Shown: piece after piece, positions 33,972 through 43,724 of the stretch
How the letters are laid out: the number at the start of each line of letters is the position of its first letter
How positions within the stretch are numbered: the stretch's first letter is position 1
Assembly: GCF_001866665.1 (NCBI RefSeq)
Contig: NZ_MLYO01000056.1
Span: 1 to 49,779 of the forward strand
Origin: Streptomyces monashensis
GTDB taxonomy: Bacteria > Actinomycetota > Actinomycetes > Streptomycetales > Streptomycetaceae
Length of the DNA stretch: 49,779 bases
Direction: 5' to 3'
Program-made: the position numbers and the translations under genes
The notes under the pieces: model-generated
The model's database searches: none
Seen by the model: the letters and a program-made list of their open reading frames with translations, nothing else
What the model was told of the DNA's origin: nothing

Positions 33972-35328
33972 CGGACGCCTCCTTTCCATCCGAAGATCCG
34001 TCACTGACAGTGTCCGACCCACCACTGACAATCAGCTCCCGCTCGCGGCGGGGGCGGCGCCTCGGCACCGGCGGGAGCTCCTGTCCGGGCAGCGGCGGGA
34101 CCGGGAATCCGCCCGCCATCGGGTCGAATCCGGCCTCCTGCACGGCGGGCTGCTCGGTCTCCTTCGCCTTCTCACGGAACATGTCGGCGACGAAGGAGAG
34201 CAGCAGCAGGGCGAGGACTCCACCGCCGACGTAGAGGGCGATGTCGGCGAAGTCGTAGTGCGCGTTACGCAGGGCCCGCACCGTCGCCACCAGCATCAGC
34301 CAGGTCACCGACACCGGGATGAGGACCTTCCAGCCAAGCTTCATCAGCTGGTCGTAGCGCACGCGCGGGAGTGTGCCGCGCAGCCAGATGAAGAAGAACA
34401 GCAGCAACTGGACCTTGATCACGAACCAGAGCAGCGGCCACCAGCCGTGGTTGGCGCCCGCCCAGAGGGTGCTGATCGGCCAGGGAGCACGCCAGCCGCC
34501 GAGGAAGAGCGTGGTCGACACGGCCGAGACCGTCACCATGTTCACGTACTCGGCGAGCATGAACATCGCGAACTTGATGGACGAGTACTCGGTGTTGAAG
34601 CCGCCGACCAGGTCGCCCTCGGACTCCGGCATGTCGAAGGGGGCGCGGTTGGTCTCGCCGACCATCGTGACGATGTAGAGGATGAAGGAGACCGGCAGCA
34701 ACAGGATGTACCAGCGGTCGTGCTGCTGCTCCACGATCGTGGACGTCGACATCGACCCCGAGTAGAGGAACACCGAGGCGAACGCGGCGCCCATGGCGAT
34801 CTCGTAGGAGATCATCTGCGCGCAGGAGCGCAGACCGCCGAGGAGCGGATAGGTGGATCCGGAACTCCAGCCCGCCAGCACGATGCCGTAGATGCCGACG
34901 GAGGCGACCGCGAGGACGTAGAGCATCGCGATCGGCAGGTCGGTGAGCTGCATCGTGGTGCGGTGGCCGAAGATCGAGATCTCGTTGCCGGCCGGGCCGA
35001 AGGGGATCACCGCGATCGCCATGAAGGCCGGGATGGCCGCGACGATCGGCGCGAGGACGTAGACCACCTTGTCCGCGCGTTTGACGATGACGTCTTCCTT
35101 GAGCATCAGCTTCACGCCGTCGGCGAGCGACTGGAGCATGCCCCAGGGGCCGTGCCGGTTGGGGCCGATGCGCAGCTGCATCCAGGCGACGACCTTGCGC
35201 TCCCAGACGATGGAGAACAGCACGGTCACCATCAGGAAGGCGAAGCAGAACACCGCCTTGACGACGACCAGCCACCAGGGGTCGCGGCCGAACATCGAGA
35301 GGTCTTCAGCGGCGAGGAACGGGCTCAT
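33964..35328 (-). CDS. nuoH: NADH-quinone oxidoreductase subunit H
   Basis: A 454-residue subunit with eight membrane helices forming the quinone chamber. ERKVVAWMQLRIGPNRHGPW and LQSLADGVKLMLKED are the signature loops, and ETNRAPFDMPESEGDLVGGF is the conserved acidic loop. The C-terminus extends about 80 residues beyond the last helix as a Pro/Arg/Ser-rich tail (VPPLPGQELPPVPRRRPRRE), an addition not seen in E. coli NuoH. The start overlaps the nuoG stop in ATGA. Confidence 0.97.
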   Translation of the reverse strand: MSPFLAAEDLSMFGRDPWWLVVVKAVFCFAFLMVTVLFSIVWERKVVAWMQLRIGPNRHGPWGMLQSLADGVKLMLKEDVIVKRADKVVYVLAPIVAAIPAFMAIAVIPFGPAGNEISIFGHRTTMQLTDLPIAMLYVLAVASVGIYGIVLAGWSSGSTYPLLGGLRSCAQMISYEIAMGAAFASVFLYSGSMSTSTIVEQQHDRWYILLLPVSFILYIVTMVGETNRAPFDMPESEGDLVGGFNTEYSSIKFAMFMLAEYVNMVTVSAVSTTLFLGGWRAPWPISTLWAGANHGWWPLLWFVIKVQLLLFFFIWLRGTLPRVRYDQLMKLGWKVLIPVSVTWLMLVATVRALRNAHYDFADIALYVGGGVLALLLLSFVADMFREKAKETEQPAVQEAGFDPMAGGFPVPPLPGQELPPVPRRRPRRERELIVSGGSDTVSDGSSDGKEASDG

Positions 35329-37829
35329 GCCTCCACCTCCTTGGGGGCCTCTTCGGCGACTGCCGCCGGGCCGATGCGGACGAGGGAGCCGGGCTGTGCC
35401 CCGGTGTCGGAGGCAACGCCGGCACCGGCGGAGTTCAGCGGGAGCCAGACCACACGGTCGGGCATCTCGGTGACCTGGAGCGGGAGTTCGGTGGTGCCGG
35501 CCGGGCCGGTGACGGCGAGGAGTCCGCCGTCCCGCACGCCCGCCTCGGCGGCCGTCGCCGCCGACACGCGCGCGCGTGCGGCGTGCCGGGTGCCGGCGAG
35601 CGCTTCGTCGCCCTGCTGGAGGACGCCCTGGTCGAGCAGCAGCCGGTGCCCGGCGAGCACGGCCTCGCCGACGGCCGGACGCGGCAGCGCGCCCGGGGAC
35701 TCCTGGGGCTCGGTGGCGTGCGGGCCGTCCCAGGAGCCGAGCCGGTCGATCTCCGCGCGCGTGGTGCGCAGATCCGGCAGGCCGAGGTGGACGTCCATGG
35801 CGTCGGCGAGCATCTGCAGCACGCGCGCGTCGGTCGGCGGGAGACGGCGGGTCATCTGGTCGGGCTTGAGGGCGGCCTCGAAGAGCCGCACCCTGCCTTC
35901 CCAGTTGAGGAAGGTGCCCGCCTTCTCTGCCGCCGCGGCGACCGGCAGGACGACGTCGGCGTGCTCGGTGACCTCGCCGGGCCGCAGCTCCAGCGAGACC
36001 AGGAAGCCGACGCTGTCCAGTGCCTCGCGCGCGCGTGCCGGGTCGGGCAGGTCGGCGACCTCCACACCGGCGACGACGAGGGCGGACAGTTCACCCGTGG
36101 CGGCGGCCTCGACGATGTGGTGCGTGTCGCGGCCGTAGCGCAGCGGGAGTTCGGCCAGCCCCCAGGCGGCGGCGACCTCCTCCCGCGCGCGCGGGTCGGT
36201 GGCCGGGCGGCCGCCCGGCAGGAGCGACGGCAGCGCGCCGACCTCGACGGCACCGCGTTCACCGGCCCGGCGCGGGATCCACACCAGCCGGGCGCCGGTC
36301 GCGGTGGCGGCGCGGACGGCTGCGGTGAGCCCGCCCGCGACCGAGGCGAGCCGCTCCCCGACCACGATGACCGCGCCCTCGCCGCGCAAGGCCTCCGCCG
36401 CGCGCGTGCCGGGCTCCTCCAGGCCGACGCCGCTCGCGAGGGCGTCCAGCCACTCGGTCTCGGTGCCCGGCGCGGCCGGCAGCAGCGTGCCGCCCGCCTT
36501 CGCGAGGCCCCGGGTCGCGTGCGTGGCCACCGCGAAGACCTGCTGCTTGTGCCTGCGCCAGGCCTTGCGCAGCCGCAGGAAGACGCCGGGCGCCTCTTCC
36601 TCGGACTCGAAGCCGACCAGCAGGACGGCGGGCGCCTTCTCCAGGGAGGTGTACGTGACGCCCGTACCGTCGAGGTCTCGGCCGCGGCCGGCCACCTGGG
36701 ACGCCAGGAAGTCGGCCTCCTCGCCGCTGTGCACGCGCGCGCGGAAGTCGATGTCGTTGGTGTCGAGCGCCACGCGCGCGAACTTGCTGTACGCGTAGGC
36801 GTCCTCGACGGTGAGCCGGCCGCCGATGAGGACGCCGGCCCGGGAGCGGGCGGCGCTCAGCCCACGCGCGGCCGCGTCCAGCGCCTGCGGCCAGGAAGCG
36901 GGCTCCAGGACGCCGTCGGCGCCCCGGACCAGCGGGGTGTCGAGACGGTCCTTCGCCTGCGCGTACCGGAACGCGAAGCGTCCCTTGTCGCAGATCCACT
37001 CCTCGTTGACCTCGGGGTCGTTCTCGGCGAGCCGCCGCATGACCTTGCCGCGCCGGTGGTCGGTACGGGTGGCGCAGCCGCCGGAGCAGTGCTCGCACAC
37101 CGACGGCGAGGAGATGAGGTCGAAGGGGCGGGAGCGGAACCGGTAGGCGGCCGAGGTGAGGGCACCGACCGGGCAGATCTGGATGGTGTTGCCGGAGAAG
37201 TACGACTCGAACGGGTCGCCCTCGCCGGTGCCGACCTGCTGCAGCGCGCCCCGCTCCAGCAGCTCGATCATCGGGTCGCCCGCGATCTGGTTGGAGAACC
37301 GGGTGCAGCGGGCACACAGCACGCACCGCTCGCGGTCGAGCAGCACCTGGGTGGAGATCGGTACGGGCTTCTCGTAGGTGCGCTTCTTGCCGTCGAAGCG
37401 GGACTCGGCCGCGCCGTGCGACATGGACTGGTTCTGCAGCGGGCACTCGCCGCCCTTGTCGCAGACCGGGCAGTCCAGGGGGTGGTTGATGAGCAGCAGC
37501 TCCATCACACCCTTCTGGGCCTTCTCTGCGACGGGCGAGGTCAGCTGGGTCTTCACCACCATGCCGTCGGTGCACGTGATGGTGCAGGACGCCATCGGCT
37601 TGCGCTGGCCCTCGACCTCGACGATGCACTGGCGGCAGGCGCCGACGGGGGCGAGGAGGGGATGGTCGCAGAACCGGGGGATCTCGACGCCGACCTGCTC
37701 GGCGGCCCGGATGACCAGGGTGCCCTTGGGCACGCTGAGCTCGATGCCGTCGATCGTCAGCGTGACGAGGTCCTCCGGCGGGACCGCCGCCTGCCCCCCT
37801 CCGGTGGGGGCGCTGGTGGTCACGGTCAT
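35325..37829 (-). CDS. nuoG: NADH-quinone oxidoreductase subunit G
   Basis: An 834-residue iron-sulfur subunit. The [2Fe-2S] N1b ligands are in RFCDHPLLAPVGACRQCIVE. N5 is HPLDCPVCDKGGECPLQ (His/Cys), N4 is CVLCARCTRF with a later ICPVGALT, and the extra N7 site is CEHCSGGC with a later ICDKGRF. The remainder is a molybdopterin-enzyme-like fold without a cofactor. ATG at 37829 follows GGAGGTG and overlaps nuoF (ATGA). The retained N7 ligands are notable because many complex I enzymes lack them. Confidence 0.97.
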   Translation of the reverse strand: MTVTTSAPTGGGQAAVPPEDLVTLTIDGIELSVPKGTLVIRAAEQVGVEIPRFCDHPLLAPVGACRQCIVEVEGQRKPMASCTITCTDGMVVKTQLTSPVAEKAQKGVMELLLINHPLDCPVCDKGGECPLQNQSMSHGAAESRFDGKKRTYEKPVPISTQVLLDRERCVLCARCTRFSNQIAGDPMIELLERGALQQVGTGEGDPFESYFSGNTIQICPVGALTSAAYRFRSRPFDLISSPSVCEHCSGGCATRTDHRRGKVMRRLAENDPEVNEEWICDKGRFAFRYAQAKDRLDTPLVRGADGVLEPASWPQALDAAARGLSAARSRAGVLIGGRLTVEDAYAYSKFARVALDTNDIDFRARVHSGEEADFLASQVAGRGRDLDGTGVTYTSLEKAPAVLLVGFESEEEAPGVFLRLRKAWRRHKQQVFAVATHATRGLAKAGGTLLPAAPGTETEWLDALASGVGLEEPGTRAAEALRGEGAVIVVGERLASVAGGLTAAVRAATATGARLVWIPRRAGERGAVEVGALPSLLPGGRPATDPRAREEVAAAWGLAELPLRYGRDTHHIVEAAATGELSALVVAGVEVADLPDPARAREALDSVGFLVSLELRPGEVTEHADVVLPVAAAAEKAGTFLNWEGRVRLFEAALKPDQMTRRLPPTDARVLQMLADAMDVHLGLPDLRTTRAEIDRLGSWDGPHATEPQESPGALPRPAVGEAVLAGHRLLLDQGVLQQGDEALAGTRHAARARVSAATAAEAGVRDGGLLAVTGPAGTTELPLQVTEMPDRVVWLPLNSAGAGVASDTGAQPGSLVRIGPAAVAEEAPKEVEA

Positions 37830-39172
37830 GCGTTCACCTCCGGGCGGTCCGCCCAGGCCGTCGACTTGGCCGGGTCGAAGGGGCAGCCCCGGCCCGTGAT
37901 GTGCTGCTCGTACTCCTCGCGGAAGTACTTCAGCGAGGAGAAGATCGGGGACGCGGCGCCGTCGCCGAGGGCGCAGAACGACTTGCCGTTGATGTTGTCG
38001 GCGATGTCGGCGAGCTTGTCGAGGTCGGACATGGCGCCCTTGCCCGCCTCGATGTCCCGCAGCAACTGCACCAGCCAGTACGTCCCTTCGCGGCATGGCG
38101 TGCACTTGCCGCAGGACTCGTGCGCGTAGAACTCGGTCCAGCGGGTCACCGCCCGCACCACGCAGGTCGTCTCGTCGAAGCACTGGAGCGCCTTGGTGCC
38201 GAGCATGGATCCGGCCGCGCCCACTCCTTCGTAGTCGAGAGGGACGTCGAGGTGCTCGTCGGTGAACATCGGGGTCGAGGAGCCGCCGGGCGTCCAGAAC
38301 TTGAGGCAGTGGCCGGGCCGCATCCCGCCGCTCATGTCGAGGAGCTGCCGGAGCGTGATGCCGAGCGGGGCCTCGTACTGGCCGGGGCTCGCGACGTGGC
38401 CGCTGAGCGAGTAGAGCGTGAAGCCCGGGGACTTCTCGCTGCCCATCGACCTGAACCAGTCTTTCCCTTTTTTCAGGATGGCGGGAACCGACGCGATCGA
38501 CTCGACGTTGTTCACAACAGTCGGGCAGGCATAGAGCCCTTCGACAGCAGGGAAGGGGGGACGCAGCCGCGGTTGACCACGGCGGCCTTCGAGCGAGTCC
38601 AGCAGTGCGGTCTCCTCACCGCAGATGTACGCGCCCGCGCCCGCGTGCACGGTGAGCTGGAGGTCGAGCCCGCTGCCCAGGATGTTCTCGCCGAGGTATC
38701 CCGCCACGTAGGCCTCGCGCACGGCCTCGTGCAACCGCCGTAGAACGGGGACGACTTCACCACGCAGATAGATGAAGGCATGCGACGACCTGATGGCGTA
38801 ACACGCGATCACAATGCCCTCGATGAGGCTGTGCGGGTTCGCGAAGAGGAGCGGGATGTCCTTGCAGGTCCCGGGCTCCGACTCGTCGGCGTTGACAACT
38901 AGATAGTGCGGTTTTCCATCACCCTGCGGAATGAACTGCCACTTCATTCCGGTCGGGAACCCCGCGCCACCGCGACCGCGCAGACCGGAGTCCTTGACGT
39001 ACGCGATCAGGTCGTCCGGCGACATGGCGAGTGCCTTGCGCAGCCCCTCGTACCCCTCGTGCCTCCGGTAGACGTCCAGCGTCCAGGACCGGTCCTCGTC
39101 CCAGAAGGCCGACAGCACGGGTGCGAGCAGCTTCTCGGGGCTGGTGTCCTTGAGCTCGGCTGCCACGGTCAT
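37826..39172 (-). CDS. nuoF: NADH-quinone oxidoreductase subunit F
   Basis: A 448-residue subunit that binds NADH, FMN and cluster N3. SGLRGRGGAGFPTGMKW is the FMN/NADH loop, VNADESEPGTCKD follows, and GAGAYICGEETALLDSLEG is the nucleotide site. ESCGKCTPCREGTYW supplies three N3 cysteines, with the fourth in KSFCALGDGA. It takes hydride from NADH as the entry to complex I. ATG at 39172 shares one base with the nuoE stop. Confidence 0.97.
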   Translation of the reverse strand: MTVAAELKDTSPEKLLAPVLSAFWDEDRSWTLDVYRRHEGYEGLRKALAMSPDDLIAYVKDSGLRGRGGAGFPTGMKWQFIPQGDGKPHYLVVNADESEPGTCKDIPLLFANPHSLIEGIVIACYAIRSSHAFIYLRGEVVPVLRRLHEAVREAYVAGYLGENILGSGLDLQLTVHAGAGAYICGEETALLDSLEGRRGQPRLRPPFPAVEGLYACPTVVNNVESIASVPAILKKGKDWFRSMGSEKSPGFTLYSLSGHVASPGQYEAPLGITLRQLLDMSGGMRPGHCLKFWTPGGSSTPMFTDEHLDVPLDYEGVGAAGSMLGTKALQCFDETTCVVRAVTRWTEFYAHESCGKCTPCREGTYWLVQLLRDIEAGKGAMSDLDKLADIADNINGKSFCALGDGAASPIFSSLKYFREEYEQHITGRGCPFDPAKSTAWADRPEVNA

Positions 39173-39963
39173 CACTCCCCCTCCTCTGCGTCCTGGTCGA
39201 CGGACGTCGTGTCCTGGGGTTCCTCGTGCGGACCTCCGCGCGGATGGACCACGCGCGCGGGTGCGGCCTCTCCCCTTGCCAGGCGAAGGCCCACCAGCGA
39301 CGCGGGTCCCGCACTGCCGCCCTCCTCGACGGCCCCGGGCCGCTCGTCGGGGAAGCCGGCCAGCATCCGCGCGGTCTCCTTGAAGGTGCACATCCGCGCA
39401 CCGCGCGTGGGCTGCACGGGCCGCCCCGCGCGCAGATCGTCGACCAGGCGCTTGGCGCTGCCGGGCGTCTGGTTGTCGAAGAACTCCCAGTTGACCATCA
39501 CGACCGGCGCGAAGTCGCAGGCCGCGTTGCACTCGATGTGCTCCAGGGTGACCTTGCCGTCGCCGGTGGTCTCGCCGTTGCCGACGCCCAGGTGCTCCTG
39601 GAGGGTCTCGAAGATCTCGTCGCCGCCCATCACCGCGCACAGCGTGTTGGTGCACACGCCGACCTGGTAGTCGCCGGACGCCTTGCGCCGGTACATGGTG
39701 TAGAAGGTGGCGACGGCGCTGACCTCGGCCGTCGTCAGGTCCAGCATGTCCGCGCAGAACCGCATTCCGGTGCGCGTGACGTGGCCCTCCTCCGACTGCA
39801 CGAGGTGGAGCAGCGGCAGCAGGGCGGAGCGGGAGTCCGGGTAGCGCGCGATGACGTCGCGCGCGTCCGCCTCCAGCCGTACCCGGACGTCGTCCGGGTA
39901 CGCGGGCGCGGGCAGTTCGGGCATGCCCAGGCTGACGCCCCGCTCCGAAGAAGAGGTGGTCAC
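39172..39963 (-). CDS. nuoE: NADH-quinone oxidoreductase subunit E
   Basis: A 263-residue subunit carrying [2Fe-2S] N1a, with ligands in VGVCTNTLCAVMGG and IECNAACDFAPVVMVNWEFF. The thioredoxin-like core is preceded by a helical bundle (LLPLLHLVQSEEGHVTRTGM). About 70 extra C-terminal residues, Gly/Pro/Glu-rich, extend it beyond the usual 170-190. GTG at 39963 overlaps the nuoD stop (GTGA). Confidence 0.96.
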   Translation of the reverse strand: MTTSSSERGVSLGMPELPAPAYPDDVRVRLEADARDVIARYPDSRSALLPLLHLVQSEEGHVTRTGMRFCADMLDLTTAEVSAVATFYTMYRRKASGDYQVGVCTNTLCAVMGGDEIFETLQEHLGVGNGETTGDGKVTLEHIECNAACDFAPVVMVNWEFFDNQTPGSAKRLVDDLRAGRPVQPTRGARMCTFKETARMLAGFPDERPGAVEEGGSAGPASLVGLRLARGEAAPARVVHPRGGPHEEPQDTTSVDQDAEEGE

Positions 39964-41297
39964 CGGTCGACGCCTCCCATCACGGGGTCGATGGACGCGA
40001 CGGCGACGATCACGTCGGCGACCTGGCCGCCTTCGCACATCGCCGCCATGGCCTGCAGGTTGGTGAAGGACGGGTCGCGGAAGTGGACCCGGTAGGGGCG
40101 GGTGCCGCCGTCGGAGACGGCGTGCACGCCGAGCTCGCCCTTGGGGGACTCGACGGCCGCGTACGCCTGTCCCGGCGGGACGCGGAAGCCCTCGGTGACG
40201 AGTTTGAAGTGGTGGATCAGGGCCTCCATGGAGGTGCCCATGATCTTCTTGATGTGGTCGAGGGAGTTGCCGAGTCCGTCCGGTCCCAGGGCGAGCTGGG
40301 CAGGCCAGGCGATCTTCTTGTCGGCGACCATGACCGGTCCGGGCTGGAGCCGGTCCAGGCACTGCTCGACGATCCCGAGCGACTGGCGCATCTCCTCCAG
40401 GCGGACCAGGAAGCGGCCGTAGGCGTCGCAGGTGTCGGCGGTCGGGATCTCGAAGTCGTACGTCTCGTAGCCGCAGTACGGCTGCGCCTTGCGCAGGTCG
40501 TGCGGCAGGCCGGCGGAGCGCAGGATCGGGCCGGTGGCGCCGAGGGCCATGCAGCCGGCCAGGTCGAGGTAGCCGATGTCCTGCATGCGGGCCTTGAAGA
40601 TGGGGTTCCCGGTGGCGAGCTTGTCGTACTCCGGGATGTTCTTCTTCATCTTCTTCACGAACGCGCGGATCTGGTCCACCGCGCCGGGCGGCAGGTCCTG
40701 GGCGAGTCCGCCGGGCCGGATGTACGCGTGGTTCATGCGCAGGCCCGTGATGAGCTCGTAGAGGTCGAGAATCATTTCACGATCGCGGAATCCGTAGATC
40801 ATGATCGTGGTGGCGCCGAGCTCCATGCCTCCGGTGGCGATGCACACCAGGTGGGAGGAGAGCCGGTTCAGCTCCATCAGGAGCACCCGGATGATCGTGG
40901 CGCGCTCGGTGATCTCGTCCTCGATGCCGAGGAGTTTCTCGACGGCGAGGCAGTAGGCGGTCTCGTTGAAGAAGGACGTGAGGTAGTCCATGCGCGTGAC
41001 GAAGGTGGTGCCCTGCGTCCACGTGCGGAATTCGAGGTTCTTCTCGATACCCGTGTGCAGATAGCCGATGCCGCAGCGGGCCTCGGTGACGGTCTCGCCC
41101 TCGATCTCCAGGATCAGGCGAAGCACTCCATGGGTGGACGGGTGCTGCGGACCCATGTTGACGACGATGCGTTCGTCGTCGGCGCGGGTCGCGGACTGGA
41201 CGATCTCGTCCCAGTCGCCACCGGTGACCGTGTATACGGTGCCCTCGGTGGTCTCGCGCGCCGATGCGGCGTCGGCGGATGCTGACTGCGTGCTCAC
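39960..41297 (-). CDS. nuoD: NADH-quinone oxidoreductase subunit D
   Basis: A 445-residue subunit that forms part of the quinone site. NMGPQHPSTHGVLRLILEIE carries the quinone-contacting His, and GYLHTGIEKNLEFRTW and ERATIIRVLLMELNRLSSH are conserved; it ends in VASIDPVMGGVDR. A 35-residue acidic, Ser/Ala/Thr-rich N-terminal extension precedes the core. GTG at 41297 follows GGAGGTCGTACTC and overlaps the nuoC stop. Confidence 0.97.
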   Translation of the reverse strand: MSTQSASADAASARETTEGTVYTVTGGDWDEIVQSATRADDERIVVNMGPQHPSTHGVLRLILEIEGETVTEARCGIGYLHTGIEKNLEFRTWTQGTTFVTRMDYLTSFFNETAYCLAVEKLLGIEDEITERATIIRVLLMELNRLSSHLVCIATGGMELGATTIMIYGFRDREMILDLYELITGLRMNHAYIRPGGLAQDLPPGAVDQIRAFVKKMKKNIPEYDKLATGNPIFKARMQDIGYLDLAGCMALGATGPILRSAGLPHDLRKAQPYCGYETYDFEIPTADTCDAYGRFLVRLEEMRQSLGIVEQCLDRLQPGPVMVADKKIAWPAQLALGPDGLGNSLDHIKKIMGTSMEALIHHFKLVTEGFRVPPGQAYAAVESPKGELGVHAVSDGGTRPYRVHFRDPSFTNLQAMAAMCEGGQVADVIVAVASIDPVMGGVDR

Positions 41298-42054
41298 GAG
41301 TACGACCTCCGCTGGTCCGGAGCCGGGATCTGGGCGCCCTTGTACTCGACGGGGATGCCGCCGAGGGGGTAGTCCTTGCGCTGCGGGTGGCCCTGCCAGT
41401 CGTCCGGCATCATGATCCGCGTCAGGGCCGGGTGACCGTCGAAGACGATCCCGAAGAAGTCGTAGGTCTCGCGCTCGTGCCAGTCGTTCGTCGGGTAGAC
41501 GGGGACCAGGGACGGGATGCGCGGGTCGCTGTCGGGTGCGCTGACTTCGAGGCGGATCAGCCGGTTGTGGGTGATCGAGCGCAGGTGGTAGACGGCGTGC
41601 AGCTCGCGGCCCTTGTCGTTCGGGTAGTGGACGCCGCTGACGCCGGTGCACAGCTCGAAGCGCAGGGCCGGGTCGTCGCGGAGGGTGCGGGCGACGCGGA
41701 CCAGGTGCTCGCGTTCGATGTGGAAGGTCAGCTCGGCGCGGTCGACGACCGTCTTCTCGATGGCGTTCTCCGGGAGGAGTCCCTGTTCCGCCAGGGCGCC
41801 TTCGAGTTCGTCGGCGACCTCGTCGAACCAGCCGCCGTAGGGCCTGCTCGCGGGTCCCGGGAGGCGGACCGAGCGGACCAGTCCGCCGTAGCCGGAGGTG
41901 TCGCCGCCGTTGTTGGCGCCGAACATGCCGCGCTGGACGCGGATCTCCTCGCCGCCCTGGCCTCGCTGGCCGGGGAGGTTGGAGGCGGACAGGTCCTTCT
42001 CGGGGTTCACCCCGTTCGCGGATCCGCCGGCGCCGTTGGTGCCGTTCGCGTCGC

Positions 42055-42058
<4 letters not shown>
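41294..42058 (-). CDS. nuoC: NADH-quinone oxidoreductase subunit C
   Basis: A 254-residue 30-kDa-type subunit. LPSLVPVYPTNDWHERETYD-type sequence (VYPTNDWHERETYDFFGI) is the family signature, followed by RIMMPDDWQGHPQRKDYPLG. An N-terminal extension of about 70 residues, Gly/Asn-rich (NGTNGAGGSANGVNP), precedes the conserved part. GTG at 42058 overlaps the nuoB stop (GTGA). nuoC and nuoD are separate genes here, not fused as in E. coli. Confidence 0.96.
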
Positions 42059-42609
<551 letters not shown>

Positions 42610-42622
42610 GTCTAAAGGCCCC

Positions 42623-42982
42623 TCAGTCCCATTCCAGGCCGCCGCGCCGCCATACGTACGCGTACGCGACGAAGACGGTGAGCACGAAGAGCAGCATCTC
42701 CACGAGCCCGAAGATCCCCAGGGCGTCGAAGGTGACGGCCCAGGGGTAGAGGAAGACGATCTCGATGTCGAAGACGATGAAGAGCATCGCCGTCAGGTAG
42801 TACTTGATGGGGAAGCGCCCGCCGCCGGCCGGCGTGGGGGTCGGCTCGATACCGCATTCATAGGCCTCGAGCTTCGCGCGGTTGTACCGCTTCGGCCCGA
42901 TCAGCGTGGCCATGACCACGGAGAAGATCGCAAAGCCTGCCCCGAGGGCTCCCAGTACGAGGATGGGCGCATACGCGTTCAC
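42623..42982 (-). CDS. nuoA: NADH-quinone oxidoreductase subunit A
   Basis: A 119-residue subunit with three membrane helices. KLEAYECGIEPTPTPAGGGR is the conserved first loop, with FPIKYYLTAMLFIVFDIEIV and its acidic pair in helix 2. It is the first gene of the operon. GTG at 42982 follows GAGGAGCG. The upstream region carries a Rex-type operator. Confidence 0.97.
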   Translation of the reverse strand: MNAYAPILVLGALGAGFAIFSVVMATLIGPKRYNRAKLEAYECGIEPTPTPAGGGRFPIKYYLTAMLFIVFDIEIVFLYPWAVTFDALGIFGLVEMLLFVLTVFVAYAYVWRRGGLEWD

Positions 42983-43089
42983 CGCTCCTCGCTCCTCTCA
43001 GTCGGCGCTGACTGCTGGCGGTTCACAGGGCCCACACCCGCCTCACCGGTCCCACGCGCCCCGCTCGTCCCGGGCGAAGATCGAGAACA

Positions 43090-43105
43090 TGTGAAGCAGG
43101 TCACA
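43090..43105. promoter_or_regulatory. Rex-type operator upstream of nuoA
   Basis: TGTGAAGCAGGTCACA matches the Rex consensus TGTGAAC-N3-TTCACA at 11 of 13 fixed positions. Rex is the actinomycete NADH/NAD+ sensor; binding is lost at high NADH. The site is 108 bases upstream of the nuoA start and just downstream of a candidate -10 box, which suits repression. Confidence 0.8.
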
Positions 43106-43121
43106 AGCCCAACTGCCTCGC

Positions 43122-43127
43122 ATCTTA
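43122..43127 (-). promoter_or_regulatory. Candidate nuoA -10 box
   Basis: Read on the minus strand, TAAGAT matches a sigma-70-type -10 element. Transcription would begin about 7 bases later, placing the Rex-type site at roughly +10 to +25. No strong -35 is visible. Confidence 0.4.
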
Positions 43128-43724
43128 TGCCCGCCGCTCTGTGATCTGCGACACGGGGTATTCCACAAGCTTTGTGATCTCCACCACCTGACGAAGGATC
43201 ATGAAGTCGGATGATGGGTGATCTTCATACGCGAAGCGTTCACTTGATCACCAGAAGTGACATTCCGGCTCGTCACCGCAGGCCGGAGCGGGCGTCTCAA
43301 TATCAAGAGACTTCGCTTGCATGCAAATTGGCGCTGGACGCGACCGCCTGATAGAGGGCCGTGTTCACACATCAGGGGGAGCGCGGAGTGCGATGTGGAC
43401 GCGGGTGGGGTGCGTGCACCCGTTCACGAGCTCCGCGCACACGGGACGCCGCCCTTCCGGTAACCGTTCCGTGACCTCCGCCACATTGATGAGAGGCCCC
43501 TGAGAACCGGGGTTGGCCAACCACCCCAACCGGTGGTAGGTGCGGGGCAATTCGGGCGTAATGATCAAAGACCGTGATCAAGGGCTTGATCGCCAACGTC
43601 CGCTATGTCCGTTACGGCGTCAATAAAGAGCGACACGCCCGGGATTCAGGGTCTCGATTGAGCAACTGTGGCGCAGCACACGTTTCTTGAAGATATGAAG
43701 GAGCCCCTGGTACCCGTTGTCCTC

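Larger units (their letters stand above)
42983..43724. promoter_or_regulatory. Large divergent control region, nuoA / NlpC-P60 gene
   Basis: No gene supported. Besides the Rex-type site it holds a weaker Rex-like sequence (43140-43155) and CACAA-GCT-TTGTG (43164-43176). GGTGATC/GATCACC lie at 43217-43252 and GTCTC/GAGAC at 43294-43311. TTGCATGCAA is at 43317-43326 and GGTTGGCCAACC at 43511-43522. ACCACC/GGTGGT form a dyad at 43520-43537 and GATCAAG/CTTGATC at 43576-43591. Local AT content is higher than in the genes. Several regulators probably act here. Confidence 0.55.

Noticed and set aside
43317..43326. Nickel-regulator (Nur) box at TTGCATGCAA
   Set aside because: The spacing lacks the five-base gap of known Nur boxes; recorded only as a palindrome.
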